Origin: Mytilus galloprovincialis
Lineage: Eukaryota > Mollusca > Bivalvia > Mytilida > Mytilidae
DNA: 64,000 nt
Direction of reading: 5' to 3'
Assembly (NCBI RefSeq): GCF_965363235.1
Contig: NC_134849.1
Location: forward strand, 50,228,122-50,292,121
The notes below the pieces were generated by a model. The model saw nothing but the letters and a program-made list of their open reading frames with translations. It made no database searches and had not been told where the DNA came from. The position numbers and the translations under genes are program-made. This document shows, piece by piece, positions 34,401-49,400 of this stretch; position 1 is the first letter of the stretch; the number at the start of each line of letters is the position of its first letter.

Positions 34401-37400
34401 AGCAATATTTTGTACAGGTTATAACATGTACGAGGTACTTTTGTACATGTTATAACTTGTATTTTTGCATTATACAAGTTATAATATGTACAATATTTTT
34501 GTACATGTTATAACCTGTACAAAATCATAACATGTACACGACATATATATAGAACACATTTGTGACCAGCCACGACATATCCAGGTTTATGGAGGTAGAA
34601 CGTCATTGTGAGAAAAACGCCGTTAACTATGTGTGACTAGCCACTTCCAGGCTTAGGAGGGTACATTGTCTAAAATTTACTTTTTGTATATTTATCTAGA
34701 ATATTCAGAAACAAAACTCTCTGTCATGTTTTATGACATATTTGTTGTAATAGCAATGAAACGAGTCATTTGGGATACCGGTATGAAAATGAGCCTGTTC
34801 TATGACGACTTTTATTTATTGAAGACACTAATTTATAAAATACAAAATTATTGTAGTTATTGGCTCTTAGTAATGTTTAATAGCGTATTTGAATAAAACT
34901 TCAAAGACTTAAATTTACTACAATACAAACAATTCTTAGCTCAATTTTAGAACCATTTTAGAACATGTAATTTAAACTTGTTGAAATGAAGTTAGTTTAA
35001 AATTTGTCAAAGTAAGCTTTAAGAATTCCGTTTTTTTTTAAATTCGTCTTATAATTTAGATTTATCATGCATGTCTCTAAACATAGTATGCGACGCGTAA
35101 CAGTTTATAAGTAGGTGTTCTCATATATGCATTTGATACGTTGCATTTATTATGAATATACTTAACACCCCATTTATGAATTTTTGTTTTTTTTAAAGCA
35201 GAGCAATTCTTTTTTGTAGCTCTATTTTAGAACATGTAATTTAAACTTGTTGGAATGAAGTTAGTTTAAAATTGTCAAAGTAAGCTTTAAGAATTCCTTT
35301 TTTTGATTTAGATTTATTACATTGTATGCATGTCTCTATACTTAGTATGCGACGCGTAACAGTTTATAAGTAGGTGTTCTCTTATATGCATTTTATACGG
35401 TGCATTTGTTAGGGATATATTTAAGATTTCATTTATGAAAGGAAATCTATAGAGCAGAAATTTGATTATTATTTTTTTTGTATCAATTTAAAATGTAGAT
35501 TCAAACATTTTTCACTTCAAACGATAAAGTAAAACATCTTCAAAACTTATATATGATATATAGTTCAGCGTCCGCAAAAAAGAAGCCAAGGAAAGTGTTT
35601 ATCTCTTCTTCACAAATACGTAAAAATTTTTTTATTACAGAATAAGTCATGAAAAAATTACGCCCATGAGCTATAATAGACCAAAATTTTATATAATCAG
35701 TAAATCATAGTAATTATGAAGGCATATCGAGAAAGTTGAATAAAGTGTATTCTTAAACACAATACAGTATGGCGTTCATTATCACTGAACTACATGTAGT
35801 ATATATATATATATGTGTGTTTAGGGGTCAGCCGAAGAACGCCTCCGGGTGCCGGAATATCTCGATGCATTGATTACCTATTGGCGACCTTCTACTGTTG
35901 TCTGTACTATAGTCGGGTTGTTGTCTCTTTGACACATTTCCATTCTCAATTTAACTACACAGTCATGTTTTTTATCATTTTTGTCTTGTATACAGGTCTA
36001 GTCCATAGCAATGGCCAAGAATGGGTTGACATTCGGCGATTTACTATGGTGGCATTAAAAGACTTCGGTGTTGGGAAACAATCCATTGAAGAAAAAATAC
36101 AAGACGAGGTCGGCTTACTGATGGAACTCTTCTCAAAACAAGGAAAGAAACCAACAGATTGTAGTAAAATGTTCCCGAAAGCAACCTCCAATATCATTTC
36201 AAGCATTATATTCGGTTCACGGTAATGTTGCATATCTATCTATTAAACTATTATAATAATTTTCAATAAACATTTGCTATATAAATCAGGATGTTCAGTT
36301 CTGCATTCGTTCAATCTGATAAGCGCATAATCTGCAAATACTTAATTATGATTGGCCTGCTTATATATATATATATTTCCTTTGTACTTCAATAAAGCAT
36401 ATTAGGGAGCAACCAGCTTCCTGGGAGAGGGGTTAATGGTTAATGTTCTTAGTCACAAAAGTTATTTCTGCAAAGAGCTTCTTTTGATTTTCGACGCTAT
36501 CAATAATTATTTTTTTTAATTCAACACTGGAGATAATATGGATTTAGAATATTTTTTTTTGTCATCTGCTTGCCCAGATTACTTTTGTTTTATGTACACA
36601 GTCATATTCTATAGATAATTTATTTAATTTGTATTGTTTAGGTTTGACTTCGATGATCCAGAATTCAACAACCTCTTAGGGAATATTGCAACTGTATTTA
36701 AATATACAGCTGCCTTTAGACTAGAAAATTGTTTTCCAATTCTAGACAAAGTAAATCCTTTCAACAAGGTAGGTCTACAAACTAGTGGTGTACCATAAAT
36801 ATTATCGGGACATCAATTGAATCCTGGTATTTACTAATGAAACTTGATGGACTAATCTAGTTATTTTATATTTATTTTGTGGTATCAAAGTTACGACACT
36901 TAGACAGCCAAATGCTCTATTATTTAAGTGATACCTAACGTAAATATTTGCATTTGTGTTTAACCCATTACATAATGAAAACGAACCTCACCAAAATTAT
37001 GGTCAAGTTAACAAAAAAAAAACCTTCAGACATTTCTGCATTTTATGGTATTAATTTTATGAAAATCGCTCATAGATTTACTCACTTTTTCGAACGACTG
37101 TATACTAGTGTAGTATTTTCTAGCGTTCATTGAAAACAATTATGTGGCGTATACTGGTGTAATTATTACTCTGACGTATTCTGGTGTAACTATTACTCGT
37201 GCGTATACTGGTGTAATTATTACTGAGACGTATACTGGTGTAACTGTTATTCGGACGTATACTGATGTAATTATTACTCTGGCGTATACTGGTGCAATTA
37301 TTACTCTGGCGTATACTTGTGTAATTATTACTCGGGCGCATACTGGTGTAATTATTACTCTGGCGTATACTTGTGTAATTATTACTCGGGCGCATACTGG

Positions 37401-40400
37401 TGTAGTTATTACTCTGGCGTATACTGATGTAATTATTACTCGAGCATATTCAGGTGTAATAATTCTTCGGGCGTATACTGGTGTAACTATTACTTTTAGC
37501 ATATACTGGTGTAATTATAACTTTGACGTATATCAACAAGATGGTTTGGATCCTGCTATTATGTTCAACGCCGCAACTTTTTATATGTATGTGCCTGTCC
37601 CAAGTCACGAGCCTGCAATATAGTGGTTGTTGTGTGTTGCTGTGTTACACATTTGTTTTTACATTCATTATGCCGTTAATTTTATCGTTTGACTTCGTGA
37701 TTTTTGCCCTTTCATAGCTGACTATGCTGTAAGTGATTTGTACATTGTTTAAGGCCGTAAGGTGACCTATAGCTATAATTTCTGTATCATTTGGTCTCTT
37801 GTGAAGAGTAGTCTTATTGGCAATCCTACCACATCTGCTTTTATGTTTACGACTAAAGTTGATTGTTATTATTCAGAATTGATCAGGACTTATGACCAAC
37901 TTTAATCTCTACGATAAAATGTAAAACTTATCATTAGCATAGTCAAATAATTCATTTCCCTTATACTGGTGTTAATTTATTGGCTGATTTCAGATTTGGT
38001 GGGTAGCAGCATTACTTCAATGATACATTTTACTTTTATATTTAAAATAAGTTCTAATATATAACGTTACAAAAAATGCTAGGAAATCCAATGATAAGAT
38101 AAAAAGACAATTTCTTTAATAACAGAATTGGAAGATTATTTTGACACTGCCACAATTTTTATCCAAAAATCAAAAAAAAAAACAGCTTTTAAAATCTTTT
38201 TTATGACGGTCAACTTGATCAAATTGTTAGACATTTTTCAAAGTTTTCATGGAAGATATACGCTCATAAGATGCCCAACCCCTATCATGTATTTTAAATC
38301 TTGAAAAAAAGTATACACATGTTTATGAATGAGGAGTATACATTGCTCCAATTAAGATTCCATGTTAGGCAACATTATATTGATATTAACATACAATTAA
38401 AATATGCTTTTTTCAATTAATCAATATAACTATGAACTGTTGGTAAGTGATATTGGTAAAAGATGAAATAACAAAAAATACCGATCATGCACCAAGGAAC
38501 ATTCATATTGGACAGTCCCTTTAATAATCAAATGACAAAATAAAAAGGTAAAAAACATCACGAATGAAATACAACCGTCATATTCCTGACTTGGTACATG
38601 CATTTTCGTATGCAGAATTCTGGATAGCGAATAAACCTTTTTATATTCTTTTAAAATTGTTTTTTAAGTGTACCTCGTTTGATTGAATACAAGTAAAATT
38701 TAGTTTTTTGACTCAATCTGAGTTTGTTATACAAGAAAATGAGATTGCGTAGGCTTCAAGAATAAAGTTACAGAAGTGATCGATCTGAACTAATTTAATC
38801 AATGAGACCTGATAGTAAAATGGTTGTATAATGTCCGTCAATTCCAGACTATACAATTCATCCGGTTTCTTCCCCTTGATTGTGTATTTTATTTTTATAC
38901 TTTGTTATTTCAGACAAAATTAGCTGTGGAGGGTAGAAGGGAGATTCAAAAGTATATAGCTACACGGATAGAGAGTGTGAGATGTTCGTTTGATGCTAAT
39001 AACATTCGGCATTTCTTGGACGTTTACCTTGAACAGGAAGAAAAACCTGACAGCAAAATTTCAGGTAAATATAATTTTAACTTTGTTTAAATAACAATAT
39101 CTTACATAAGAATATTCGACACCATTACTATACACTAGATGTGTATATTTTGTCATCCGAACAACTACACATACGTTTAAAAGGTACTGCTCTGCTGTTG
39201 TTAATTTCCAATGATTTTATTTTGGAGAAATGGTACGTACGTTTTTCTGGACAAGAATGAAAGGTGAAAAGGATTAAAAGAAGAATACAAATATTGTAGA
39301 TTAGACTAAACTGGTACCGAATATCTGTTGTAAATTTACTGAAAAATGACACATATTCCAAGTGTTGAAAATACGTATAATAACCATTATAATTATATGA
39401 AAACAAAATTCTCAAATCTTTTAAAATAACCTATTGTAATTGTATAGCAGTGCTTAACATACACTTAGACTAAATAACATATAATTTTTACTGTATGCTA
39501 ATATCATTAAATTTATTTTCTAATTGGTACTTAGCGGGCTATGAAAAGTTTATCACATGCTTCGATTGTTATCGCATGCCTTTCCGTAACGTTATCGCAT
39601 GGCATTCCGGTGATACTCGGCATATTCCGGAAAATACACCTCAATGATACGTTTTCAGTGAAAAACATTACAAAGTAGTGTACAAAACAATTATTTGGAT
39701 ACTGAAAAGTATATTGTGTAAAATAATAAAAAGAAATCAAAAATAAAAAAAAAAACAACAAAATATTAAATAATTGCATTTTTAAAAGTTTCAAACATAA
39801 TTTAGAAAGTTACTTTGAAAAAGTTGACTTTTCCAAACAGTATTCAGTAAGTATATTGTTGAATTATTTTTTTTCTCGACTTGTCCATATTAAAAATGCT
39901 TTTCTTTTTTGTTGAGGAATATGATAGAAAGATTTCATATCAAATGTACTAAATTTGGGGTCCGACGTCCGTGAACTTTTCACTCTTTAACCTCTATTTG
40001 AGAACAACGTAAAAGGATTAATATATGAATCTGTTATTTTTCTCCATTGTTGAAGCATTTTTTAAAAAGATCATAACTTGTCATTGTTCATATCGCATGT
40101 ATTATCAGCCCTCGGTCAATATCAGCCCTCGAGCCATACGGCTCTTGGGCTGACATTGAACCTAGGGCTGAGATAATACATGCGATATGAAAAATACCAT
40201 GTAATAATCTGATATTATTTCATTTGATTTATCTTTGTATTAAAATTCTTAACGGTTCTTTTTGATATAATATGAACATTGACCGTGAAATGTTCTGCAT
40301 AGTCACGTCGAGCTTTTTAACATGATAGATAGTACACAAGGTAGCATCTGTAGTCACATTAGTGAACCTAATTAGGCACTTTGTTTCGACGCAGAGCCGA

Positions 40401-43400
40401 CCGCGTGATTAGTGGAGAAGCAGCAATACCTTCCAAGTTTTTAGTTTTGTCTAGTTGGGATAAGCACTCGCGACCACCTGCACTGCAGACAAGCATGCTT
40501 TCGCGAAGACATTAATAGAGATGGTACCAATGTGTTCGGGGTACAGGGCATACTTATTATTTTTTCTAATTACAAATGTCACGAATGTAAAAAAAGCATT
40601 GATTTTACAGAATAATTATAATTATACTTAACTATTACATTGTATAATGAAGCTACCAATATATCAGATTTAGTTCTGTTTCATAGTAATGATGGAATCT
40701 TTCCATAAAAAATGTATCTGTTTTTTTAGATGAGACTTTATTCATTACTATAGCTGATCTGTATATTGCTGGTACGGACACTACCTCCGTCACACTACAG
40801 TGGAGTATGTTGTATATGATAAAATACCCGGACGTTCAGAAGAAATGCCGAAATCAAATATTAGAGGTAAAAGTCCAACAGATGGTACCAGTTATCAAAA
40901 CCCACAATCTTAATAGAAATTGAACAAATGTTGAAGTTTTGGTGCTGCTATTATGGAATTGTTTAGTGAGTTTCGCAAAATTATAGAATGAACTTTTTGG
41001 AACCTTTTAGTCATTTTTTCAGTAAAATGTACAATTGCAATAGCTTTTATTGAATGGTTTGAGAAACTAATTATAGAATAACTAATCCAAGAATTCAAAT
41101 AGAGAAAAATATTCAACGAGTGACCGAATAACACATTATTTCACGAATGCGTAAAGAGCATGAGTCAGTGTTGTTCGGTCATGAGTTGAATATTTTTCGA
41201 TATTTGAATTCTTTAATTAGTTATTCTTTTTATTACATTGGCAAATGACTTTTTTTTTTAAAAGAAATTAACGTAAAACATGTAAAGAACTATATCTTTT
41301 TTCTGCGCATTCACAATTTGTTTTGATCCGCCGTTATCGAGGTCTTGACAACGCCTATTGACGTCAGAGAGTGAAATAACCACATTTATTTCACATGTGA
41401 AATTATCGTTCTTTTTTTAATTGACTGGGAAAATAATATAATTCATTACAACCAATGTAATAAAGTCATATAGTGGTTGTTATAGTTATCAAAGGTACCA
41501 GGATTATAATTAAGTACGCCAAACGCGTGTTTAGTCTACATAAGACTCATTAGTGACGCTCATATCAAAATAGTTATAATGCCAAACTACAAAGTTGAAG
41601 AGCAATGAGGATCCAAAATTTCAAAAAGTTGTGTCAAATACGGCTAAGGTAATCTATGCCTGGGGTAAGAAAATCCTTAGTTATATTATACGTACTTTTA
41701 ACACTTTGAAATGTGCGATTTTTCAGCAAAATTTACAACAGATGTTCTGTACCAGTTAAGTGTAATCTCCCACAGTTGTGAGGCAAACAAACCCTGTGCA
41801 ACACAACCGTTCGGTAAATTTTTGTATTGGTCTATATTCAAAGGGCCATTATTGTCAAATTCATGTTCACCGTCGTATCATTAACCATCGGGATGACATT
41901 CGAAACTGCCGACGGCCATGTAACCCGTTGTAAACATAAATATGAATAGGAGTGTATAGCATCCACGTCTGTAGATTTAATAGTATGTTTATTATGTATC
42001 ATATTTTTTTTATATTTCGGAGGTAATTCCTCTTCAAGTACACATGGTAATAATTAAGGAATGACTGAAATATTTTTTCTGTCTTTGTCTAGCGTAGCCG
42101 GTTATTTTAAAGTATGCACCACATTTATGATGTTATTTCGAATATACAGAAAAAAAATAACTGTCATTTCTTATAATTTAATTCTAAATTCTTTTTTTAA
42201 CCGGAGTAAATCATGAAAAACAATGATGACGTCTTGGTCACATGACTAAATTATGTATATCAGCTGATAGACAAAACACTGTCAGCCAATCAGAAGACGA
42301 GTTACCTCCGAAATTAAATTATTTGGTTATACTAGATTCTCCTGTGGTTCTTAGAAACCTTAGTTAGATATAACTTAGTTCATTATTTGTAGAATAAAAA
42401 AAATAAACCATCTTTCTGACAGGTTATCGGGGAAGACAGACAACCTGTCGTGAAAGATAAAGACAATATACCATACGTCATGGCAACTTTACAAGAAGTA
42501 CAGAGAATATCAACCATAGGTCAGTTAATGCCATGGTAACCGTACACAACGTACAGAGAGTATCAACTATTGGTATGTTAATGCCATGGTAACCTAACAC
42601 AAAGTACAGAGAGTATCAATTATTGGTAAGTTAATACCATGGCAACCTAACAAGAGGAACAGAACATATCAACCATTGGTAAAATAATGCCATGGAAACC
42701 TTAAGTTACACGAGGTACAGAGAATATCATTATTTGGTTAGATAATGCCATGGCAACTGTACACGAAGTAAAGATAATATCAACTATTGGTAAGTGAATG
42801 TCATGGCAACCTTTCACTAGGTCCAGAGAATATCAACCATTGGTGAGTTAGTGGTACCATAACAACCTTACACGAAGTACAGAGAATATAAACCATTGGT
42901 AAGTTTTATCAGATATCAAAGCAGGGCTTCAAAGTGAATCTGCCTATTGTAGAGGTGGCGTGAATCAGATGTGGATACAAAAAAAAATAAAGATCTTTTA
43001 TAGTAAATACAATTTAAGACTCTCTCATCTTGCAATAGTATTAAAACATTTGATTTTTCTGCACGTTACACAAGTATTCCCCATTCCAAACTAAAAGACA
43101 AATCGAGAGAGTTGATTTGTTTCATAAAAAGGATGGCGAATGTAGATACAAGTTTCTAGTGTTGGGAGGGATAATTCCTACTTTGTAAATAATCACTCTA
43201 ATTCAAACATAAAATTCTTTGAAACTGACATCTCTGAGGCCGTACGGTGACCTATAGTTGTTAATGCCTGTGTCATTGTGGTCACTTGTGGACAGTTGTC
43301 TCATTGGCAATCATACCACATCTTCTTTTTTTATATTATCAAGATACTTGATTTCTTGATTGACAACATATTTGTTACTTTTGGAGGACGTGTTTTTTTC

Positions 43401-46400
43401 AACAGACTGTCGGAATTCCAATGGGAACTAACTATGCCCTCTTCTTTCCTCTTGTTTCCTTATTATTGTGAGGCAGACTTCATACATGAACTTCTTAGAA
43501 AGGAAGATAAGAAGTTAGCAATATTCTTTAACTTTACGTACCGCTATATGATGATGTACTCTCACTAAATAATACAAACTTTGGTGACTGTTGAACAAAT
43601 CTATCCCATCGAACTAGAGATAAAGGATACTACAGAAATTTTCTGATACAATTAAGTGTGCCTCATTTCTCGACATAAATCTAGAAATTGACAATGGGGA
43701 TCGGTTAAAAACAAAACTTTACAACAAAAGAGATGATTTCAGCTTATCAATTGTGAACTTTTCATTTCTGTGTAGCAACATTCCAGCAGTGCCTCCATAC
43801 GGAGTATATATCTCCTAATTAATACGATGTTCCCGGCTGGTATATCCTATCATGATTTCATTGAAAGAGGGTTGCTGCTCACCAGGAAGCTAATAAACTA
43901 AGAGTTCCAAATGATGAAATTCAAATCATCCCTTTGTAAATTTTACTGACGCCTTCACGAGTTGGTTGACCCCCATGGAATAACCGTTTCATAGATGATA
44001 TCGGATATGTTCCTTATGTCGTAACTACACTACTCTTCCCTTTTCACGAATGTGACCTGCCGAATTAGACTATTTACTAGATTTGTAAAAACATAAGTAA
44101 CACGGCGGGTGTTACATGTGGAGTAGAATTTGCCTACCCTTCCGTAGCACCTGAAATCACCCCGGTTTTTGTAGGGGTTCGTGTTGCTTAGTCATTAGTT
44201 TTTCTATGTTGTGTCTTGTTAACTATTATTTGTCTGTTTGTCTTCATTTAACCATGGCGTAATCAGTTTATTTTCAAACTATGAGTTTGACTGTTCATCT
44301 GGTACCTTTCGCCCCTCTTTTAGTGCATTGCAACCTTAAACGAGGAACAGAGAATATCATTGGTTAGTTACAATGCCATAGTTACACATAAAAGATACAA
44401 ATGTGATGTCAAATTACACAGGGCACTGAAAATAAAAACTATTGTTTCATTGTAATGTACTATATTGATCTATATTAGTTTATCTTTTAAATATTTACGT
44501 ATTGCGCATGGTTTGTAACTTTCAATCATTACGAACGTTACATTTCAAGCAAAAATAGTCTCGTTTATGCATTTTATTCATAGGATAAGAGAGCAAACCT
44601 TGTGTACTATTATATATTTTTTTTTATTTTTGATTTCAGCTCCTCTTTCTGTACCACATGTAGCTATTGAGGACGTAGAAATCGACGGAAAGATTATTCC
44701 AAGGGATACAATCATCATCCCTCATTTGATGTCTGTTCATCTTGATTCAACTGTTTGGGATAAACCAGAAGAATTTCGACCAGAGAGATTTCTTGATAAA
44801 GATGGACACTTTGTTAAAAAGGAAGGCTTCTCTGCTTTTTCGATGGGTATGTCGCGAGCTTTGTATGTCCTTGTATAAAATACTTATATTTTATTTCGTT
44901 GTAACACTTCCGGGACCAAATGAGATTGTGCTGCGCATGTGTGAACTTCAGTGTGCTGATAGCTCTTGGGCAGTTCGGACGTAGTTTGAATTGTCCTAAC
45001 TTCAGATTAAATATTAAACCAACGTAGTTGGTATTCATTTTATAATTAATAAAATTTGATATAAGATAAATAAAAGTTAGTAATCACCGGATGTAATTCG
45101 GTAAAAATTTACGACTTTCACCTGGTTTCGGCACTTTGCCGTAAACCGGTTATAAAGAAAACACATGGCGGAGAAAATGATCGAAAAGGGGTCCGCCTCA
45201 AAAAGAAAGTCTTCACTTGAAGACATCAGTAATACGGACGAAGATGAGCTTCTGTCCGAGAAGATAAATTCCGTTTCCAGCGCGGCTGGTAAAAGGAAAC
45301 ATGAGTCGACAAAGTCGAAAGCTTCCGCGAGTGGCGGAGCAAACACTTCAAGTGTAAAGGGTAAGAAACCAGCGAAGGTTAATAGTAATGAAACTCAAAA
45401 CCCTGGCCCTTCTACCTCTGCAAAAGTAGACAATCATGATGCAATCATGTCAATGTTAGTCTCAATCCAAGAAGGTCAGAAAAGACAATCTGACGATATA
45501 AGGTCTTTAAAAGACCGGGTACAAGACATTGAAGAATATGACGAGGGTAATAATTATGATGATAATTATGATGAAGGTGAAGAAAACCCCCATGATGATG
45601 GGGAAAATGTAGACAATGAAAGTGAACCACCTGCTAAGAAGCAGAACAAAGATGATAATAGGTTTTCATCTATGTCTAAGAGATGTAAGGTTCAAGAACT
45701 TTGTGATGTCAAAATTGATGAGGTCTTGGCAAATAATGTCAATGAGTTGTTCAGGAATGGTATGAATGAGGAACAATACTCTGAGTTAACTAAAGATGAA
45801 AATAATGCAAGACCTGAAAATTGTGAAGGTTTATCTATTGTAAGAATAAACCAACTCATGTGGAATGTAATTTCACCAGGAGCACAATCTGCTGATAAAA
45901 AATTACAATTTCTTGAAAGAACTATTGTAAAAGCAGCAACAATTCTAACAAAAACTGTCAACAAAATGGCTATTGACGAAAACAACAATGCCAATGGTAA
46001 CTCTGGTAGTGGAGAATACATTGACAAATGTAATGATGTATTGGCTTTGTTGGGCCATGCAAACCGCCAATTGAATATGACTAGAAGGGATTTTTTAAAG
46101 CCCGAAATGATGGCAGAATATGTGCCTCTCTGCTCACACTCTGTTCCTTACACAAACAACCTTTTTGGAGATGATGTCTCTAAAGTTGCAAAGGACATTG
46201 AAGATTGTTCCAAAGTTGGAAACAAGTTGAAGTTTGGTAGTGGCAGAGGTAGAGGCGGAGGCTTCTTCAGAGGTGGTAGAGGAGGCCACAGAGGTACTTT
46301 TAGCAGAGGTGGCTACCGTGGAGGAAGAGGTGGCTTCCGAGGAGGAAGAGGTCGAGGTTCCGGCCCTTTTCCAAAAAACTCCCAGAGAGGAGGAAATCCA

Positions 46401-49400
46401 CAGAAGTATTAGATACATCAAATGAAGTAAGTCATTGTTTTAAAGCTGGTGTATTGAAAAAGTTTTCCGATGAATGGGAAAAAATTACCTCTGACAAATT
46501 TATTTTAGATATAGTAAGCCATTGTCATATAGAGTTCATAGATAATGTTGAACCTAAGCAAGACATTTTTAATGTAAAATCTGTCTTTAACTCAAAAGAA
46601 AGTGATATTGTTTCAAATGAAATTCAAAAGTTACTGGCAATTGATGTTATCAAAGAAGTTCAGTCAATGAAAGACCAGTTTTTATCGCCTATATTTTTAA
46701 GGCCAAAAAAGAATGGGGAATATAGAATGATTTTGAATCTTAAGAAGTTGAATGAATACATTGAGTATCATCATTTTAAAATGGACACTTTTGAAAGTGC
46801 CATTAAACTTGTAACTAGCAAATCATTTATGGCTTCTATTGATTTGAGACATGCTTATTATAGTGTTCCAATTGCAGAGGAACATCAAAAGTTTTTACGG
46901 TTTTATTGGAACGGAAAACTTTTTCAATACACATGCTTACCTAATGGGATTTCCTCCGCACCTAGAATATTTACTAAATTATTAAAACCTGTTTACTCTA
47001 GTCTTAGAGTTTTAGGTCATGTGAATGTTGGTTACATAGACGATAGTCTTTTATTAGGAGAGACTATAGAAGAATGTAATAAAAATGTAAATGACACAAT
47101 TGAATTAATGTCAAAATTAGGATTTGTCATACATGAAGACAAATCTGTTTTTCAACCATCAAAACAAATTATATTCTTGGGTAATATTATTGATTCAGAA
47201 AATATGATTATAACCCTTACGGCAGACAAAAAACAAAACCTAGTAAAAGAATGTAAATGGTTACTGCAGAGAAACTTAGCTAAGATTAGAGATGTAGCAA
47301 AAGTCATTGGACTTATAGTCTCCTCTTTTTCTGCCGTTGAATTCGGTAAATTGTTTTATCGTAACCTTGAAAAGGAAAAAATTATAGCTTTAAAAAACTC
47401 AAAAGGAGATTTTGAACAAAGCATGCTTATTTCTAATCAGATGAAAGGAGATTTAGAATGGTGGGTTGCTAATGTGTCTACTGAATTAAGACATATAAGC
47501 CATGGTAGTCCACAAATTGTGATTCAAACAGATGCCTCATTATTAGGATGGGGTGGCATATTAAGTGATAATGAAATTGGAGGTAGATGGACAGATGAAG
47601 AATCAAAAAATCACATAAATTATTTAGAAATATTAGCTATATATTATACATTAAAATCCTTTCTGCATCTGATCATAAATAAGCATGTGAAGGTTCTTAC
47701 AGACAATACTACGGCAGTGGCCTACATATCAAATATGGGCGGCACAAAGTCCATAGATTGCAATACAATTTCAAGACAGATTTGGTTGTTTTGTAAAGAT
47801 AATGACATCTGGTTGACATGCACTCATATAGCAGGCAAAGAAAATCTAGCAGACAAAAAATCTAGAGAATTTGATGACAAATTAGAATGGAAATTGAAAA
47901 GGTCTGTTTTTGACCAATTATGTACTTTGTGGCAAAGGCCAGACATTGATTTGTTTGAATCTAGATTAAACTTCCAATTAGAAAATTACTGCTCTTGGAA
48001 GCCAGATCCATTATCTGCATTTATTGATGCATTTAGTATAAATTGGTCATATTTTCAGTTTGTCTATTTGTTTCCTCCTTTCAGTTTATTGAGCCGGTGC
48101 ATTTTCAAAATCAGAGAGGACGGTGCAAGAGGAGTAGTAATAGCTCCATTTTGGCAGACACAAACTTGGTTTCCGAGACTAATGCCGTTGTTAACAGACA
48201 ATCCAATCGTTCTTCCAAAGAACAAGAAGATTTTGAATCTTCCTCACGATCCACAATCTGTTCATCCTTTACACAAGAAAATGAAACTAATTGCATGTCT
48301 AGTGTCAGGAGTAGCTTCAGAGAACGAGGATTTTCTAAAGAAACAACCCACATACTCATGTCGTCTTGGAAATCAAGTACAAAGAAACAGTACCAAGTGT
48401 ATATCAGGAAATGGTTCAAATATTGTAACAAAAAACAAATTAATTGCTTTCAAATTTCTGTAGGAACAGTGCTTGAATTTTTTACAACTTTATTTAAGGA
48501 AGGTAATTTAGGCTATAGTAGTTTAAATCTAGCTCGAGGAGCTCTTTCGTCTTTAGGACTTACTATTGACAGTATTCCAGTTGGACGTCATGCAATGGTG
48601 ATAAGATACATGAAAGGAATTTTTAATCTTCGTCCACCCAGACCTAGATATGAATCTACATGGGACGTTAGTAAAGTACTACAATTTTTGCGTAGCCTAT
48701 CACCAGTGAAATATTTAAAATTGAAAGATTTAACATTAAAACTTACGATGTTAATAGCTTTGACAAATGCAGCTCGAGCTCAATCAATTCATTTCATGAA
48801 TGTTAATCATGTACATAAAGTGAAGGGAGAATTTATTTTTGTTTTGAATGAACTTGTTAAACAAAGCCGACCTGGTTATAAGGAGCCAACTGTAAATATA
48901 AAGGCTTACCCTCCAGATAGGAGACTTTGTGTATATACTGTGTATAAAGAATATGTATTTCGTACCAAATTGTTTAGAGGGAAACATGAACCGTTACTTT
49001 TAAGTTATGTGAAACCACATCAGCCGGTTTCAAGAGATACAATTTCTAGATGGATAAAAGTAGTAATGGCAAAAGCTAATATTGACACAACAATTTTCAA
49101 AGCTCACAGTGTTAGATCTGCATCAGTTTCTAAAGCAAAGATGAATGCAGTGCCTATTTCTCGTATCTTTCAAAAAGCAGGATGGTCAGATGCAAAAACA
49201 TTTGCAAAATTTTATAATAAAAAGATTGAAAAAGATGAAAATTCTTTCAGCTTTAATGTGTTGAAGAATTAATCATAAGGTAAGACATTATATATTTCTT
49301 ATCTTGGTATTCAGTTTTATCATTATGGCTTTAAAGTCTCATTTGGTCCCGGAAGTGTTACAACGAAATAAAATTTAACAATTAAACGAGTCTTGCCTTG

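Noticed and set aside
37144-37623. 159-codon frame that could be a repeat protein
   Set aside because: It is read straight through a 27-bp minisatellite; the opposite strand is equally open, and it lies in a P450 intron.
42479-42910. CRISPR-like array
   Set aside because: Units are contiguous with no unique spacers, the repeats are of exon origin, and the setting is eukaryotic.
42532-42910. Alternative exon 6 ends as real mutually exclusive exons
   Set aside because: The copies lack acceptors, their length is not a multiple of three, and a stop appears at the start of copy 2; they are better read as decoy junctions.
46134-46425. Extra frames over the end of the DIRS gag-like gene
   Set aside because: Shadows of the GGxGGxGGx codons of the RGG box in other frames and on the other strand.
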